Assembly: GCA_002381865.1 (NCBI GenBank)
Contig: DFYO01000019.1
Location: 13,607-22,449, forward strand
Origin: Clostridiales bacterium UBA4080
Lineage (GTDB): Bacteria > Bacillota > Clostridia > Lachnospirales > Vallitaleaceae
Direction of reading: 5' to 3'
Length of the DNA stretch: 8,843 nucleotides
Positions 1-6,575 of this stretch are shown in pieces. The notes beneath the pieces were generated by a model, which searched no databases, had not been told where the DNA came from, and was given only the letters and a program-made list of their open reading frames with translations. The position numbers and the translations under genes were made by a program. The number at the start of each line of letters is the position of its first letter. The stretch's first letter is position 1.

Positions 1-33
1 TCTCTTGCAAGCAAGACGAACTTTCCTATTCTA
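1..33 (+). repeat. Dispersed two-hairpin repeat, copy A (3' part only)
   Basis: These 33 bases are identical to 6626-6658, the 3' part of the complete copy B. They hold the apical TCTTGC-AA-GCAAGA hairpin and the closing arm ending in CTATTCTA. The 5' part lies outside the window. The copy sits immediately beyond the hairpin terminator of leuS. It has the same orientation as the other two copies. The identity is seen directly; calling it a mobile or selected element is inference. Confidence 0.85.
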
Positions 34-39
34 TAACGA

Positions 40-59
40 AAGGGAGATTTATCTCCCTT
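40..59 (-). terminator. Probable terminator of leuS
   Basis: An 8-bp perfect stem, AAGGGAGA (40-47) and TCTCCCTT (52-59), encloses a TTTA loop about 62 bases past the leuS stop codon. On the minus strand the tail after the stem is UUUCGUUAU, counting the last stem bases, so the U tract is short. The stem has four G-C pairs. It is the only clear hairpin between leuS and the repeat copy A. Confidence is moderate because of the weak tail. Confidence 0.6.
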
Positions 60-121
60 ATTCGCATATAAATATTTATCATTGCTTTTTTCAGTATCAT
101 CAATTTTTTTCAAGCATTCAA

Positions 122-2533
122 TTACTTTACTACAATATTAATAATCCTGTTTGGAACGTATACTTCCTTTACAATTGTACAGCCTTCAATTTTTTGCGCA
201 ATTGCTTGCTTTGCTTTTTCAAGTACGGAGGCTTTGTCTTCATCAGCTGATATTTCTATCATTCCTTTAACCTTTCCATTTACCTGAACAGGCATCTCCA
301 CTGTATCATCCTTCATCTTCACAAGATCATATTCCGGCCACTTGTTCTCAAATACACTGGTCTTATTCCCTAATTGCTGCCACATTTCCTCTGCAATATG
401 AGGGGCAAATGGAGATAATAATACTGCTAGTGTCTCAAGCGTATTCTTATCCACTCCTCCAGCTTTTCTAGATACCTCAATAAGCTTATTTGTAAATTCC
501 ATAAAAGCACTGATTACTGTATTGAAGTGAAAATTATTAAGTCTTGTGTCAATCTCATATATCATTTTGTGTGTTATTTTTTCAAGCTCATTTGTTGTAG
601 CAATATTTTTACCTGCATTTTCTGCTATAAGATTCCATGCTTTATTTAAAAATCTGTAAACTCCTTCTATTCCTCTGTCATCCCATTCTGAATCTAGTTC
701 AGGTGGTCCAACAAAAAGCTCATAAATCCTTAGAGAATCGCAGCCATATCTTTCAACCAATTCATCAGGTGAAACAACATTTCCTTTTGATTTGCTCATC
801 TTTGCTCCGTTTTTACAAATCATGCCCTGATTGAAAAGTCTTGTAAATGGCTCTTCAAATTCAACTGCTCCTATATCATATAAAAACTTAGTATAGAATC
901 TAGAATATAACAAGTGTAATACAGCATGCTCAATTCCGCCTACATACATATCTACAGGAACCCACTCTCTGGCTTTTTCCTTTGAAATAAGCTCATTATC
1001 ATTTTTATTGTCCACATATCTTAAAAAATACCATGATGAGCCTGCCCACTGTGGCATTGTATTTGTTTCTCTTTTAGCTGGTCCATTACATTTTGGACAG
1101 CTTGTATTAACCCATTCTTCAATTGCAGCTAATGGTGATTCTCCCGTTCCTGTCGGCTGATATGATTCAACCTCTGGAAGCATTACTGGTAGCTGCTCAA
1201 CAGGCACAGCAACAGCTCCACATTTTTCACAATGTACAATTGGAATTGGTTCTCCCCAATATCTTTGTCTTGAAAAAACCCAATCTCTCAATTTATAATT
1301 TGTTGTTTTATTGCCTATCTCTTTTTCTTCTAAATATTCTGCAATTGCTTCCTTCGCAAGACTAGCCTTCATTCCGTCAAACTGAGAAGAATTAACCATA
1401 ACCCCATCTCCAATATAGGCCTCTTCAAGCTCTATTAGCTCTTGTCCTTCCGGAATAATAACCTGAGTAATTGGCAAATTAAACTTTTTAGCAAATTCAA
1501 AGTCCCTGTCATCATGCGCAGGTACACACATAATAGCACCTGTTCCATAATCAGCAAGTACATAATCTGATACCCATACAGGTATTTTAGAATTATTCAA
1601 TGGGTTAATTGCATATCTTCCAGTAAACACACCAGTTTTTTCTTTGTCTTGAAGTCTGTCAACTGACGACTTCATAGAAGCCTTAAAAATGTAATCCTCA
1701 ACCTCTATTTTATGTTCGTCCGTAACAATTGAAGTTATAACCTCATGCTCTGGTGCAAGCACCATAAAGGTTGCTCCATACAGTGTATCCGGTCTAGTTG
1801 TAAAAACCTTAATTTTTTCTTCTGACTGTTCAAGCTCAAAATCAATTTCTGCACCATAGGATTTTCCAATCCAATCCGTTTGCATTTTTTTAACCTTTTC
1901 AGGCCAGTCAAGCTTTTCTAAATCATTTAATAATCTCTCTGCATAAGCAGTTATTTTTAACATCCATTGGCGAAGATTCTTTTTAGTAACCTTGGATCCA
2001 CATCTATCACATTCACCATTTACAACCTCTTCATTTGCCAATCCTGTTTTACAGTCAGGACACCAGTTAATTGGCATTTGCTTTTCGTAAGCAAGTCCTT
2101 CTTCAAACATTTTCACAAATATCCACTGTGTCCATTTGTAAAAATTGGGGTCAGTTGTGTTAACCTCTTTATCCCAATCATATACCGCGCTAATTTCTTT
2201 TAATTGTTTTTTAAAGTTTTCAACGTTTTCAGCTGTAGCAATTGCTGGATGAATACCCATTTTAATTGCATAATTTTCTGCTGGCAACCCAAATGCATCC
2301 CATCCCATAGGATGAAGTACGTAATGTCCCTGTAATATTTTATATCTACTCCATACATCACTTAATACATAGCCCCTCCAATGTCCTACATGAAGTCCGC
2401 TACCTGATGGGTATGGGAACATATCCAAGCAATAATAATTTTTTTTATTTTTTGAAGGTGTATTTACAGGATTTATTTCCCATTCAGCCTTCCACTTCTT
2501 TTCTATTTCCTTATGGTTGTACACGGTTGCCAC
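122..2533 (-). CDS. leuS: Leucyl-tRNA synthetase (LeuRS)
   Basis: Cytoplasmic class Ia aminoacyl-tRNA synthetase that charges tRNA-Leu with leucine. The product from the chosen start is 803 residues, normal for bacterial LeuRS. Visible landmarks are the HIGH-type motif HVGH at about 48-51, the CP1 editing domain with TRPDT near 246-250 and GTGAIMCVPAHDDRD at 330-344, and KMSKS at 578-582. Two Cys pairs (158/161 and 175/178) look like a zinc knuckle, and a second Cys set lies at 435/438 and 479/482. The C-terminal MPVQVNGKVKG segment is typical. The start is the GTG at 2531-2533, which has TAAAAGGAGG (2541-2550) at ideal spacing. A longer reading from 2566 would put the ribosome binding site inside the gene. 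It is the last gene of GNAT-udk-leuS, 111 bases after udk, and has its own promoter. No T-box leader is present. All catalytic motifs are intact. Confidence 0.97.
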   Translation of the reverse strand: MATVYNHKEIEKKWKAEWEINPVNTPSKNKKNYYCLDMFPYPSGSGLHVGHWRGYVLSDVWSRYKILQGHYVLHPMGWDAFGLPAENYAIKMGIHPAIATAENVENFKKQLKEISAVYDWDKEVNTTDPNFYKWTQWIFVKMFEEGLAYEKQMPINWCPDCKTGLANEEVVNGECDRCGSKVTKKNLRQWMLKITAYAERLLNDLEKLDWPEKVKKMQTDWIGKSYGAEIDFELEQSEEKIKVFTTRPDTLYGATFMVLAPEHEVITSIVTDEHKIEVEDYIFKASMKSSVDRLQDKEKTGVFTGRYAINPLNNSKIPVWVSDYVLADYGTGAIMCVPAHDDRDFEFAKKFNLPITQVIIPEGQELIELEEAYIGDGVMVNSSQFDGMKASLAKEAIAEYLEEKEIGNKTTNYKLRDWVFSRQRYWGEPIPIVHCEKCGAVAVPVEQLPVMLPEVESYQPTGTGESPLAAIEEWVNTSCPKCNGPAKRETNTMPQWAGSSWYFLRYVDNKNDNELISKEKAREWVPVDMYVGGIEHAVLHLLYSRFYTKFLYDIGAVEFEEPFTRLFNQGMICKNGAKMSKSKGNVVSPDELVERYGCDSLRIYELFVGPPELDSEWDDRGIEGVYRFLNKAWNLIAENAGKNIATTNELEKITHKMIYEIDTRLNNFHFNTVISAFMEFTNKLIEVSRKAGGVDKNTLETLAVLLSPFAPHIAEEMWQQLGNKTSVFENKWPEYDLVKMKDDTVEMPVQVNGKVKGMIEISADEDKASVLEKAKQAIAQKIEGCTIVKEVYVPNRIINIVVK

Positions 2534-2540
2534 AAAAAAT

Positions 2541-2550
2541 CCTCCTTTTA
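2541..2550 (-). promoter_or_regulatory. Ribosome binding site deciding the GTG start of leuS
   Basis: The minus strand reads TAAAAGGAGG, then ATTTTTT (7 bases), then GTG. This near-perfect Shine-Dalgarno fixes the start at 2533 and argues against the in-frame upstream ATG at 2566, which would add 11 residues. Confidence 0.85.
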
Positions 2551-2591
2551 TATATACCAGATGCAATAATTATCCATTAATTCAATTACTT

Positions 2592-2620
2592 ATAATATCA
2601 CAATCATTGTTAATTATCAA
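2592..2620 (-). promoter_or_regulatory. SigA-type promoter of leuS with extended -10
   Basis: On the minus strand, TTGATA (-35, 2615-2620) is separated by exactly 17 bases from TATTAT (-10, 2592-2597), and a TG one base before the -10 gives an extended TGn motif. Each hexamer matches consensus at five of six positions. Transcription would start near 2585, giving a leader of about 50 bases. That is too short for a T-box. The promoter lies in the 111-base udk-leuS gap, so leuS can be transcribed independently of the upstream genes. Confidence 0.75.
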
Positions 2621-2644
2621 GCAATTGCGAATACCTCTGATTAT

Positions 2645-3262
2645 TTATTGATTTAATAAAACTCTTATTCTGTCTACCAGCATAGTGCATGCTACCTTAT
2701 TATAGCCTCCCTCAGGAATTATAATATCTGCATATTTTTTTGAAGGCTCTACAAATTCCTCATGCATAATTTTTACTGTATTCAGATATTGATTTATTAC
2801 TGAATCAAGCTCACGCCCTCTTTCTTTTACATCTCTTAATAATCTTCTAATAAATCTTACATCTGCGTCTGTATCTACAAAAACCTTTATATCAAAAAGG
2901 TCTCTAAGTTCAGCATTTTCAAATATCAAAATTCCTTCAACAATTATTACCTTTTTGGGTAATTCAAAAAAGGTTTCCTCTGATCTGGTATGAATTGAAT
3001 AATCATACTTGGGACGTTCAATTGCCCTTCCCTTTTTTAGCTTAATCAAATCTTCAACTAGTAGCTCTGTTTCAAATGCATTAGGATGATCATAATTTAA
3101 TTTTGATCTTTCTTCAAACGAAAGATGTGAGTTGGCCTTATAGTAATGATCATGTGTTATAGTCAGAACCTCGTCTCCCAATATCTCTTTTAATTTATTA
3201 ACCAAAGTTGTTTTCCCTGAACCTGTTCCTCCAGCAATTCCTATAATTATTATGTTTTCCAT
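2645..3262 (-). CDS. udk: Uridine kinase (uridine/cytidine kinase)
   Basis: Cytoplasmic pyrimidine-salvage enzyme that phosphorylates uridine and cytidine to UMP and CMP with ATP or GTP. The 205-residue length is normal for bacterial Udk. The P-loop GGTGSGKTT is at 11-19. DHYYK at 38-42 and NYDHP at 56-60 belong to the nucleoside site. RPKYDYSIHTR is at 83-93, and a basic lid-type segment RRLLRDVKERGR is at 139-150. Together these separate it from pantothenate kinase and phosphoribulokinase relatives. The start ATG (3260-3262) is preceded by GGAGGTG at 3267-3273. The gene follows the GNAT gene by 29 bases and precedes leuS by 111, so it is probably cotranscribed with the GNAT gene. No anomaly was seen. 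Confidence 0.95.
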   Translation of the reverse strand: MENIIIIGIAGGTGSGKTTLVNKLKEILGDEVLTITHDHYYKANSHLSFEERSKLNYDHPNAFETELLVEDLIKLKKGRAIERPKYDYSIHTRSEETFFELPKKVIIVEGILIFENAELRDLFDIKVFVDTDADVRFIRRLLRDVKERGRELDSVINQYLNTVKIMHEEFVEPSKKYADIIIPEGGYNKVACTMLVDRIRVLLNQ

Positions 3263-3291
3263 CCTACACCTCCATTTATAAAAAGTTTATC

Positions 3292-3717
3292 TTACAATTG
3301 CCTCTCCATCTTATAATGCAGCTTGTCTGCTTCATAAAAGCCTTCTCCAGATACTTTAAATCCAAGTTTTTCATAAAATTCCTTTGCTGTTGCTTGTGAA
3401 TGTATATAAATATATCTAACATTTGTTTTTTGTGCTAAATCAACTAGCTCATTGCAAAGCATTGCACCTATTCCTTTTCCTCTAAAGGGCTTTTTTACAG
3501 CTACTCGTCCAATCTTACCCTTTTCTCCTTCAATAAGAAGTCTGGCACATCCAATAGCCTCTTGGCTATTATATGCTAAAACAATAATAGATTGCTCATC
3601 TTTTCCATCATACTCTATTTCCTCTGGTACTCCCTGTTCTTTAACAAACACTTCTCTTCTAATCTCTTGTGCAATTTGTATCTGTTCACTTGTTTCAGCT
3701 TTTCTTATTTCTGTCAT
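3292..3717 (-). CDS. GNAT-family N-acetyltransferase (YjcF/ElaA-like)
   Basis: A 141-residue single-domain GCN5-related acetyltransferase, expected to transfer acetyl from acetyl-CoA to an unidentified amine. The acetyl-CoA pyrophosphate-binding motif A is FRGKGIGAML at 78-87 (R79, G82 and G84 of the R-x-x-G-x-G signature). EVFVKEQGVP at 22-31 and the C-terminal AKEFYEKLGF at 111-120 resemble the YjcF/ElaA subgroup. There is no signal peptide or membrane segment. The start ATG (3715-3717) has AAGGAG at 3725-3730. It is the first gene of the GNAT-udk-leuS unit, downstream of a strong extended -10 promoter. The family is clear; the substrate cannot be read from sequence, and the link to Udk may only be positional. 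Confidence 0.88.
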   Translation of the reverse strand: MTEIRKAETSEQIQIAQEIRREVFVKEQGVPEEIEYDGKDEQSIIVLAYNSQEAIGCARLLIEGEKGKIGRVAVKKPFRGKGIGAMLCNELVDLAQKTNVRYIYIHSQATAKEFYEKLGFKVSGEGFYEADKLHYKMERQL

Positions 3718-3804
3718 AGGTATACTCCTTATAATTATTGAATTTATAATATGCCTTTTTTATCCTTTACCTAGTAGCTAAAACTACAAAACTGTATATT
3801 CAAG

Positions 3805-3839
3805 TCAATATTATTACATAAGTATAATAATAATATTGA
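3805..3839. repeat. 12-bp perfect inverted repeat in the GNAT-udk leader
   Basis: TCAATATTATTA at 3805-3816 is the exact reverse complement of TAATAATATTGA at 3828-3839, with an 11-base spacer. It lies just downstream of the predicted start of the GNAT-udk transcript (near 3850). It could be an operator, a leader hairpin or an AT-rich coincidence. There is no U tract after it, so a terminator is unlikely. Confidence 0.4.
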
Positions 3840-3856
3840 TTATTTAACCAATCTCA

Positions 3857-3885
3857 ATTATACCATATTTGATATTTATTGTCCT
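3857..3885 (-). promoter_or_regulatory. SigA-type promoter of the GNAT-udk(-leuS) unit
   Basis: The minus strand has a consensus TATAAT -10 (3857-3862) preceded by TGG, giving an extended TGn -10. A partial -35, AGGACA (3880-3885, four of six), lies 17 bases upstream. The predicted start near 3850 leaves a leader of about 130 bases before the GNAT ATG. Confidence 0.65.
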
Positions 3886-3998
3886 TACTTACCTGCTAAT
3901 ATGGCTAATTCAAGTGCAATATTAACAAAAATTCCACTTAATATTTTTGTTTTTATTAAAAATTGCATTAAAACCCATGAATTAATTGTCTAAAAAGC

Positions 3999-4027
3999 TT
4001 GACTTTTTTCTTTCATCTTATTATAAT
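3999..4027 (+). promoter_or_regulatory. Strong SigA-type promoter of the NlpC/P60 gene
   Basis: TTGACT (3999-4004, five of six) and TATAAT (4022-4027, six of six) are exactly 17 bases apart. Transcription should begin near 4034, leaving only about 30 leader bases. This excludes a large riboswitch such as ydaO in the transcribed leader. Confidence 0.8.
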
Positions 4028-4065
4028 AGTTTTGTAATAATTTGTTAATAATATTAGGGGGTCCT

Positions 4066-4740
4066 ATGATAAAACAACTACTTACAAAGACAGTCGCTAT
4101 TACACTTTCTTTTATGCTTATGTCTGGCACAGCTGCCATGGCTAGCTCACCTGGAGTATTAACTGGTGACAGAGTTAATGTAAGAAGCGGTCCAAGCACA
4201 TCAACTTCGATACTTACACAGTTTAATACAGGCCAAAAAGTAACCGTTCTTTCAAAAGAAGGTGATTGGTATAAAATAGCATACGGAATCAATCAAACTG
4301 CATATATTTATGCACAATTTTTAAAAGTAACCGAAACAGTTCCAACTGTTACTCCAGTTGCTTCAGCTACTAAAAAAGATGGCAATGCAGTTGTTGCTTA
4401 CGCAAAGCAGTTTTTAGGAAGGCCTTATGTATACGGCGGAAACAGCTTATACTCAGGAACTGATTGCTCTGGCTTTACAAAATTAATTTATGCTAACTTT
4501 GGATATTCCTTACCCCGAACCTCCTCAAGTCAGATGTCTTCGGGAAAAGCAATTGCAGTTTCTTCACTACAGGCAGGAGATTTAGTATTCTACGGATACA
4601 GCGGAAGAATTACACATGTTGCAATATATATGGGTTCAAATCAGATAATTCATGAAAGCACTCCATCAACCGGTGTTGTTATTGGTGGCTTATATGACAG
4701 AGGCAATGGAAATTTTATGGGATGCAGAAGAATATTATAA
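4066..4740 (+). CDS. Secreted SH3b-NlpC/P60 peptidoglycan hydrolase
   Basis: A 224-residue secreted cell-wall hydrolase, probably a gamma-D-glutamyl-type endopeptidase cutting stem peptides of peptidoglycan. Residues 1-26 form a signal peptide with Lys3 and Lys8, a hydrophobic core and an A-M-A end, so cleavage near 26/27 is likely. A bacterial SH3 domain follows at about 30-88 (RVNVRSGPS at 36-44, GDWYKI at 66-71) and would bind the wall. A Pro/Thr/Val-rich linker spans about 89-105. The NlpC/P60 domain covers 108-224, with catalytic Cys134 in DCSGF, His184 in HVAIY and a likely third residue His196. The ATG at 4066 follows AGGGGG at 4056-4061; an upstream in-frame TTG at 4042 has no binding site. 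It is monocistronic, with a near-consensus promoter and a strong terminator. The domain order is common in Firmicutes and the catalytic residues are intact. A role in growth, separation or germination cannot be chosen from sequence. Confidence 0.93.
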   Translation: MIKQLLTKTVAITLSFMLMSGTAAMASSPGVLTGDRVNVRSGPSTSTSILTQFNTGQKVTVLSKEGDWYKIAYGINQTAYIYAQFLKVTETVPTVTPVASATKKDGNAVVAYAKQFLGRPYVYGGNSLYSGTDCSGFTKLIYANFGYSLPRTSSSQMSSGKAIAVSSLQAGDLVFYGYSGRITHVAIYMGSNQIIHESTPSTGVVIGGLYDRGNGNFMGCRRIL

Positions 4741-4747
4741 TTATTTC

Positions 4748-4777
4748 AAAAAGAGCGTTTAAACAAACGCTCTTTTT
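4748..4777 (+). terminator. Rho-independent terminator of the NlpC/P60 gene
   Basis: A perfect 13-bp stem, AAAAAGAGCGTTT (4748-4760) and AAACGCTCTTTTT (4765-4777), encloses an AAAC loop 7 bases after the stop codon. It ends in a T run. The flanking A run makes it potentially bidirectional, so it may also stop read-through from the opposite strand. Confidence 0.92.
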
Positions 4778-4784
4778 ATATTTA

Positions 4785-4825
4785 TACAAGAGATAGCCTT
4801 GGGCTTTTGCAAGCAATGAGCAATA
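4785..4825 (+). repeat. Possible eroded relative of the dispersed repeat
   Basis: ACAAGAGATAGC at 4786-4797 resembles the repeat's left end ACAAGAATAGC with one inserted G. It is followed by a short AGCC-TTG-GGCT hairpin where the full copies have GCGTTC-GGT-GAACGC. Then CTTTTGCAAGCAA matches the repeat's CTCTTGCAAGCAA at 12 of 13 positions. The middle arm with TAGAATAG is missing. The order and orientation agree with full copies, but identity is low, so this is tentative. Confidence 0.35.
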
Positions 4826-4834
4826 CTACTAAAT

Positions 4835-4868
4835 AAAAAGGTGTCTGACAAAAGTCAGACACCTTTTT
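4835..4868 (-). terminator. Rho-independent terminator of the ABC-F gene
   Basis: A perfect 15-bp stem, AAAAAGGTGTCTGAC (4835-4849) and GTCAGACACCTTTTT (4854-4868), encloses an AAAA loop. It lies a few bases past the ABC-F stop at 4875. Its symmetrical A and T ends allow termination in both directions between these convergent genes. Confidence 0.92.
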
Positions 4869-4874
4869 TATTAT

Positions 4875-6491
4875 TTATTCATACATTTCATCAATTTGCT
4901 TTTGTATATCTTCATCCTCTAAGAACTCATCAAAATCAATTACTTTATCAAACAGTCCTTTAGGTGTAATTTCTATTACCCTGTTTGCTATTGTTTCAAT
5001 AAAGCTATGGTCATGTGAAGAGAAAAGCATTGTTCCAGCAAATGCAACAAGTCCATTATTTACTGCCTGAATCGATTCTAAATCAAGATGATTTGTCGGT
5101 TCGTCGAGCATAATAACGTTTGGATTTGCAAGCATCATTTTTGAAAACATGCACCTTACCTTTTCTCCTCCCGATAAGACATTAGCCATTTTCAATGCTT
5201 CATCTCCAGAAAAAAGCATCTTGCCCAAAAAGCCTCTTATAAAGGTCTCCGTTTGGTCAACCGAAAATTGTCTCAGCCAATCCACAAGGGATAATTCTAC
5301 ATCTTGAAAAAATTCAGTATTGTCCTTTGGAAGATATGCAAGATTTGTAGTAATTCCCCATTTATAGCTTCCCTCATCAGGCTCAATTTCTCCGTTTAAT
5401 ATTTTAAAAAGTGTAGTTCTTGCTACTTCGTTTTTGCTTAAAATTATAATTTTATCACCTTTATTAACTGTAAAGGTTACATTATCTAAAACCTTTTCGC
5501 CGTCGATTGTTTTTGAAAGACCTTCAACACTTAAAATATCCTTTCCTGCTTCTCTCTCTTGCACAAAGCCAACATAAGGGTATTTTCTTGAAGAGGGTTC
5601 AATATCTTCAATTACAATTTTATCCAGACTCTTCTTTCTTGAAGTAGCTTGCTTTGCCTTTGAGGCATTTGAGCTAAATCTTGCAATAAAGTTCTGCAGC
5701 TCTTTAATTTTCTCCTCATTCTTTTTGTTCTGGTCCTTCATTAGTCTTAATACAAGCTGACTTGACTCATACCAGAAATCATAGTTGCCCGCAAATAACT
5801 TGGCTTTTCCGAAATCAATATCAACCATATATGTACATACCTTATTCAAAAAGTGCCTATCATGAGATACAACTAAAACTGTATTTTCATAATTAATCAA
5901 AAACTCCTCAAGCCAGGCTATTGCTCTAAAATCCAAATGGTTTGTAGGCTCATCCAATAATAATACATCCGGATTACCAAAAAGTGCTTGTGCCAAAAGA
6001 ACCTTAACCTTTTCATGTCCCTCAAGCTCTTCCATCTTTTTATAATAAATATCTTTTTTAAGTCCAAGACCCATTAAAAGTCTTTCTGCATTTGATTCTG
6101 CTTCCCAGCCTCCAAGCTCTGCAAACTCAGCCTCTAAATGTGAAGCAAGTTCTCCATCCTCCTCTGAGAAATCTTCCTTCATATATAATGCATCTTTTTC
6201 ATTTCTAATATCATAAAGACGTTTGTGTCCAATAATAACCGTGTCCATCACTGTATAATCATCAAATTCAAAGTGATCCTGCTTTAATACAGCTAGTCTT
6301 TTACCCGGAAGCATAGTAACAGAGCCTTGATTTGGCTCTATTTCACCCGATAGTATTTTAATAAAGGTTGTCTTTCCCGCTCCATTTGCTCCGATAATAC
6401 CATAGCAGTTTCCATCAGTAAACTTTAAATTAACATTTTCAAATAATTTTTTGTCACCAAATCTAAGGGCAACATCTGATACTGTAATCAA
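4875..6491 (-). CDS. ykpA: ABC-F ATPase, YkpA/YbiT group
   Basis: A 538-residue soluble tandem-ATPase protein of the ABC-F family. These proteins bind the ribosome near the E site rather than transport solutes; the exact task of the YkpA/YbiT group is not settled. Domain 1 has Walker A GANGAGKTT at 34-42, a degenerate signature LEGHEK at 156-161, Walker B/DEPTNHLD at 180-187 and SHDR at 209-212. A charged helical linker follows at about 242-297, ending in SNASKAKQATSRKKS. Domain 2 has a broken Walker A (SKNEVARTT at 352-360, Arg for Lys), a canonical signature LSGGEK at 439-444, DEPTNHLD from 463 and SHDH at 492-495. The start is a TTG at 6489-6491 with AAGGAG upstream; the protein then begins ITVSDVALRFGD, as in YkpA homologues. 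A longer reading to 6635 runs into a repeat and is not credible. It is probably monocistronic. Confidence 0.92.
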   Translation of the reverse strand: MITVSDVALRFGDKKLFENVNLKFTDGNCYGIIGANGAGKTTFIKILSGEIEPNQGSVTMLPGKRLAVLKQDHFEFDDYTVMDTVIIGHKRLYDIRNEKDALYMKEDFSEEDGELASHLEAEFAELGGWEAESNAERLLMGLGLKKDIYYKKMEELEGHEKVKVLLAQALFGNPDVLLLDEPTNHLDFRAIAWLEEFLINYENTVLVVSHDRHFLNKVCTYMVDIDFGKAKLFAGNYDFWYESSQLVLRLMKDQNKKNEEKIKELQNFIARFSSNASKAKQATSRKKSLDKIVIEDIEPSSRKYPYVGFVQEREAGKDILSVEGLSKTIDGEKVLDNVTFTVNKGDKIIILSKNEVARTTLFKILNGEIEPDEGSYKWGITTNLAYLPKDNTEFFQDVELSLVDWLRQFSVDQTETFIRGFLGKMLFSGDEALKMANVLSGGEKVRCMFSKMMLANPNVIMLDEPTNHLDLESIQAVNNGLVAFAGTMLFSSHDHSFIETIANRVIEITPKGLFDKVIDFDEFLEDEDIQKQIDEMYE

Positions 6492-6500
6492 TTTTTTATC

Positions 6501-6506
6501 TCCTTC
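6501..6506 (-). promoter_or_regulatory. Ribosome binding site deciding the TTG start of the ABC-F gene
   Basis: The minus strand reads TTGGAAGGAGATAAAAAA followed by TTG. The Shine-Dalgarno core, read as GAAGGAGA around 6499-6506, lies about 8 bases before the TTG. No ATG occurs nearby with a comparable site, and homologous proteins begin at this point. Confidence 0.75.
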
Positions 6507-6522
6507 CAATAAAAAATACATA

Positions 6523-6542
6523 AAAGTGTATTTGTACACTTT
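6523..6542 (-). promoter_or_regulatory. 8-bp inverted repeat in the ABC-F leader
   Basis: AAAGTGTA (6523-6530) and TACACTTT (6535-6542) form a perfect inverted repeat with a four-base loop, ending about 31 bases upstream of the TTG start. On the minus strand a weak promoter candidate overlaps it: TTGAAA (6549-6554), an 18-base spacer and TACACT (6525-6530). The repeat could be an operator on that promoter or an RNA hairpin in the leader. No known binding motif was recognised. Confidence 0.35.
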
Positions 6543-6575
6543 AGATATTTTCAAAACAATAAACTTGACTAATTT

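Larger units (their letters stand above)
3718..4065. other. 348-base divergent intergenic region
   Basis: This very AT-rich spacer separates the leftward GNAT-udk-leuS genes from the rightward NlpC/P60 gene. It contains the two divergent promoters and the 12-bp inverted repeat listed separately. I see no credible coding sequence, no T-box core, no recognisable riboswitch and no repeat copy in it. Between the two -35 boxes (3886-3998) nothing distinctive was found. Confidence 0.6.

Noticed and set aside
5..250. Plus-strand open frame of 81 codons over the end of leuS
   Set aside because: It overlaps the antisense of leuS and repeat copy A, has no ribosome binding site and no recognisable protein features. 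The other plus-strand frames inside leuS, the GNAT gene and UPF0316 are rejected for the same reason.
3718..4065. ydaO-type (c-di-AMP) or other riboswitch before the cell-wall hydrolase gene
   Set aside because: The predicted transcript start leaves only about 30 leader bases, and no conserved riboswitch core was found in the spacer.
3990..4292. Minus-strand open frame of 100 codons across the NlpC/P60 promoter and signal peptide
   Set aside because: It is antisense to a well-supported gene with intact domains, and it runs through a consensus promoter. No binding site or family resemblance was seen.
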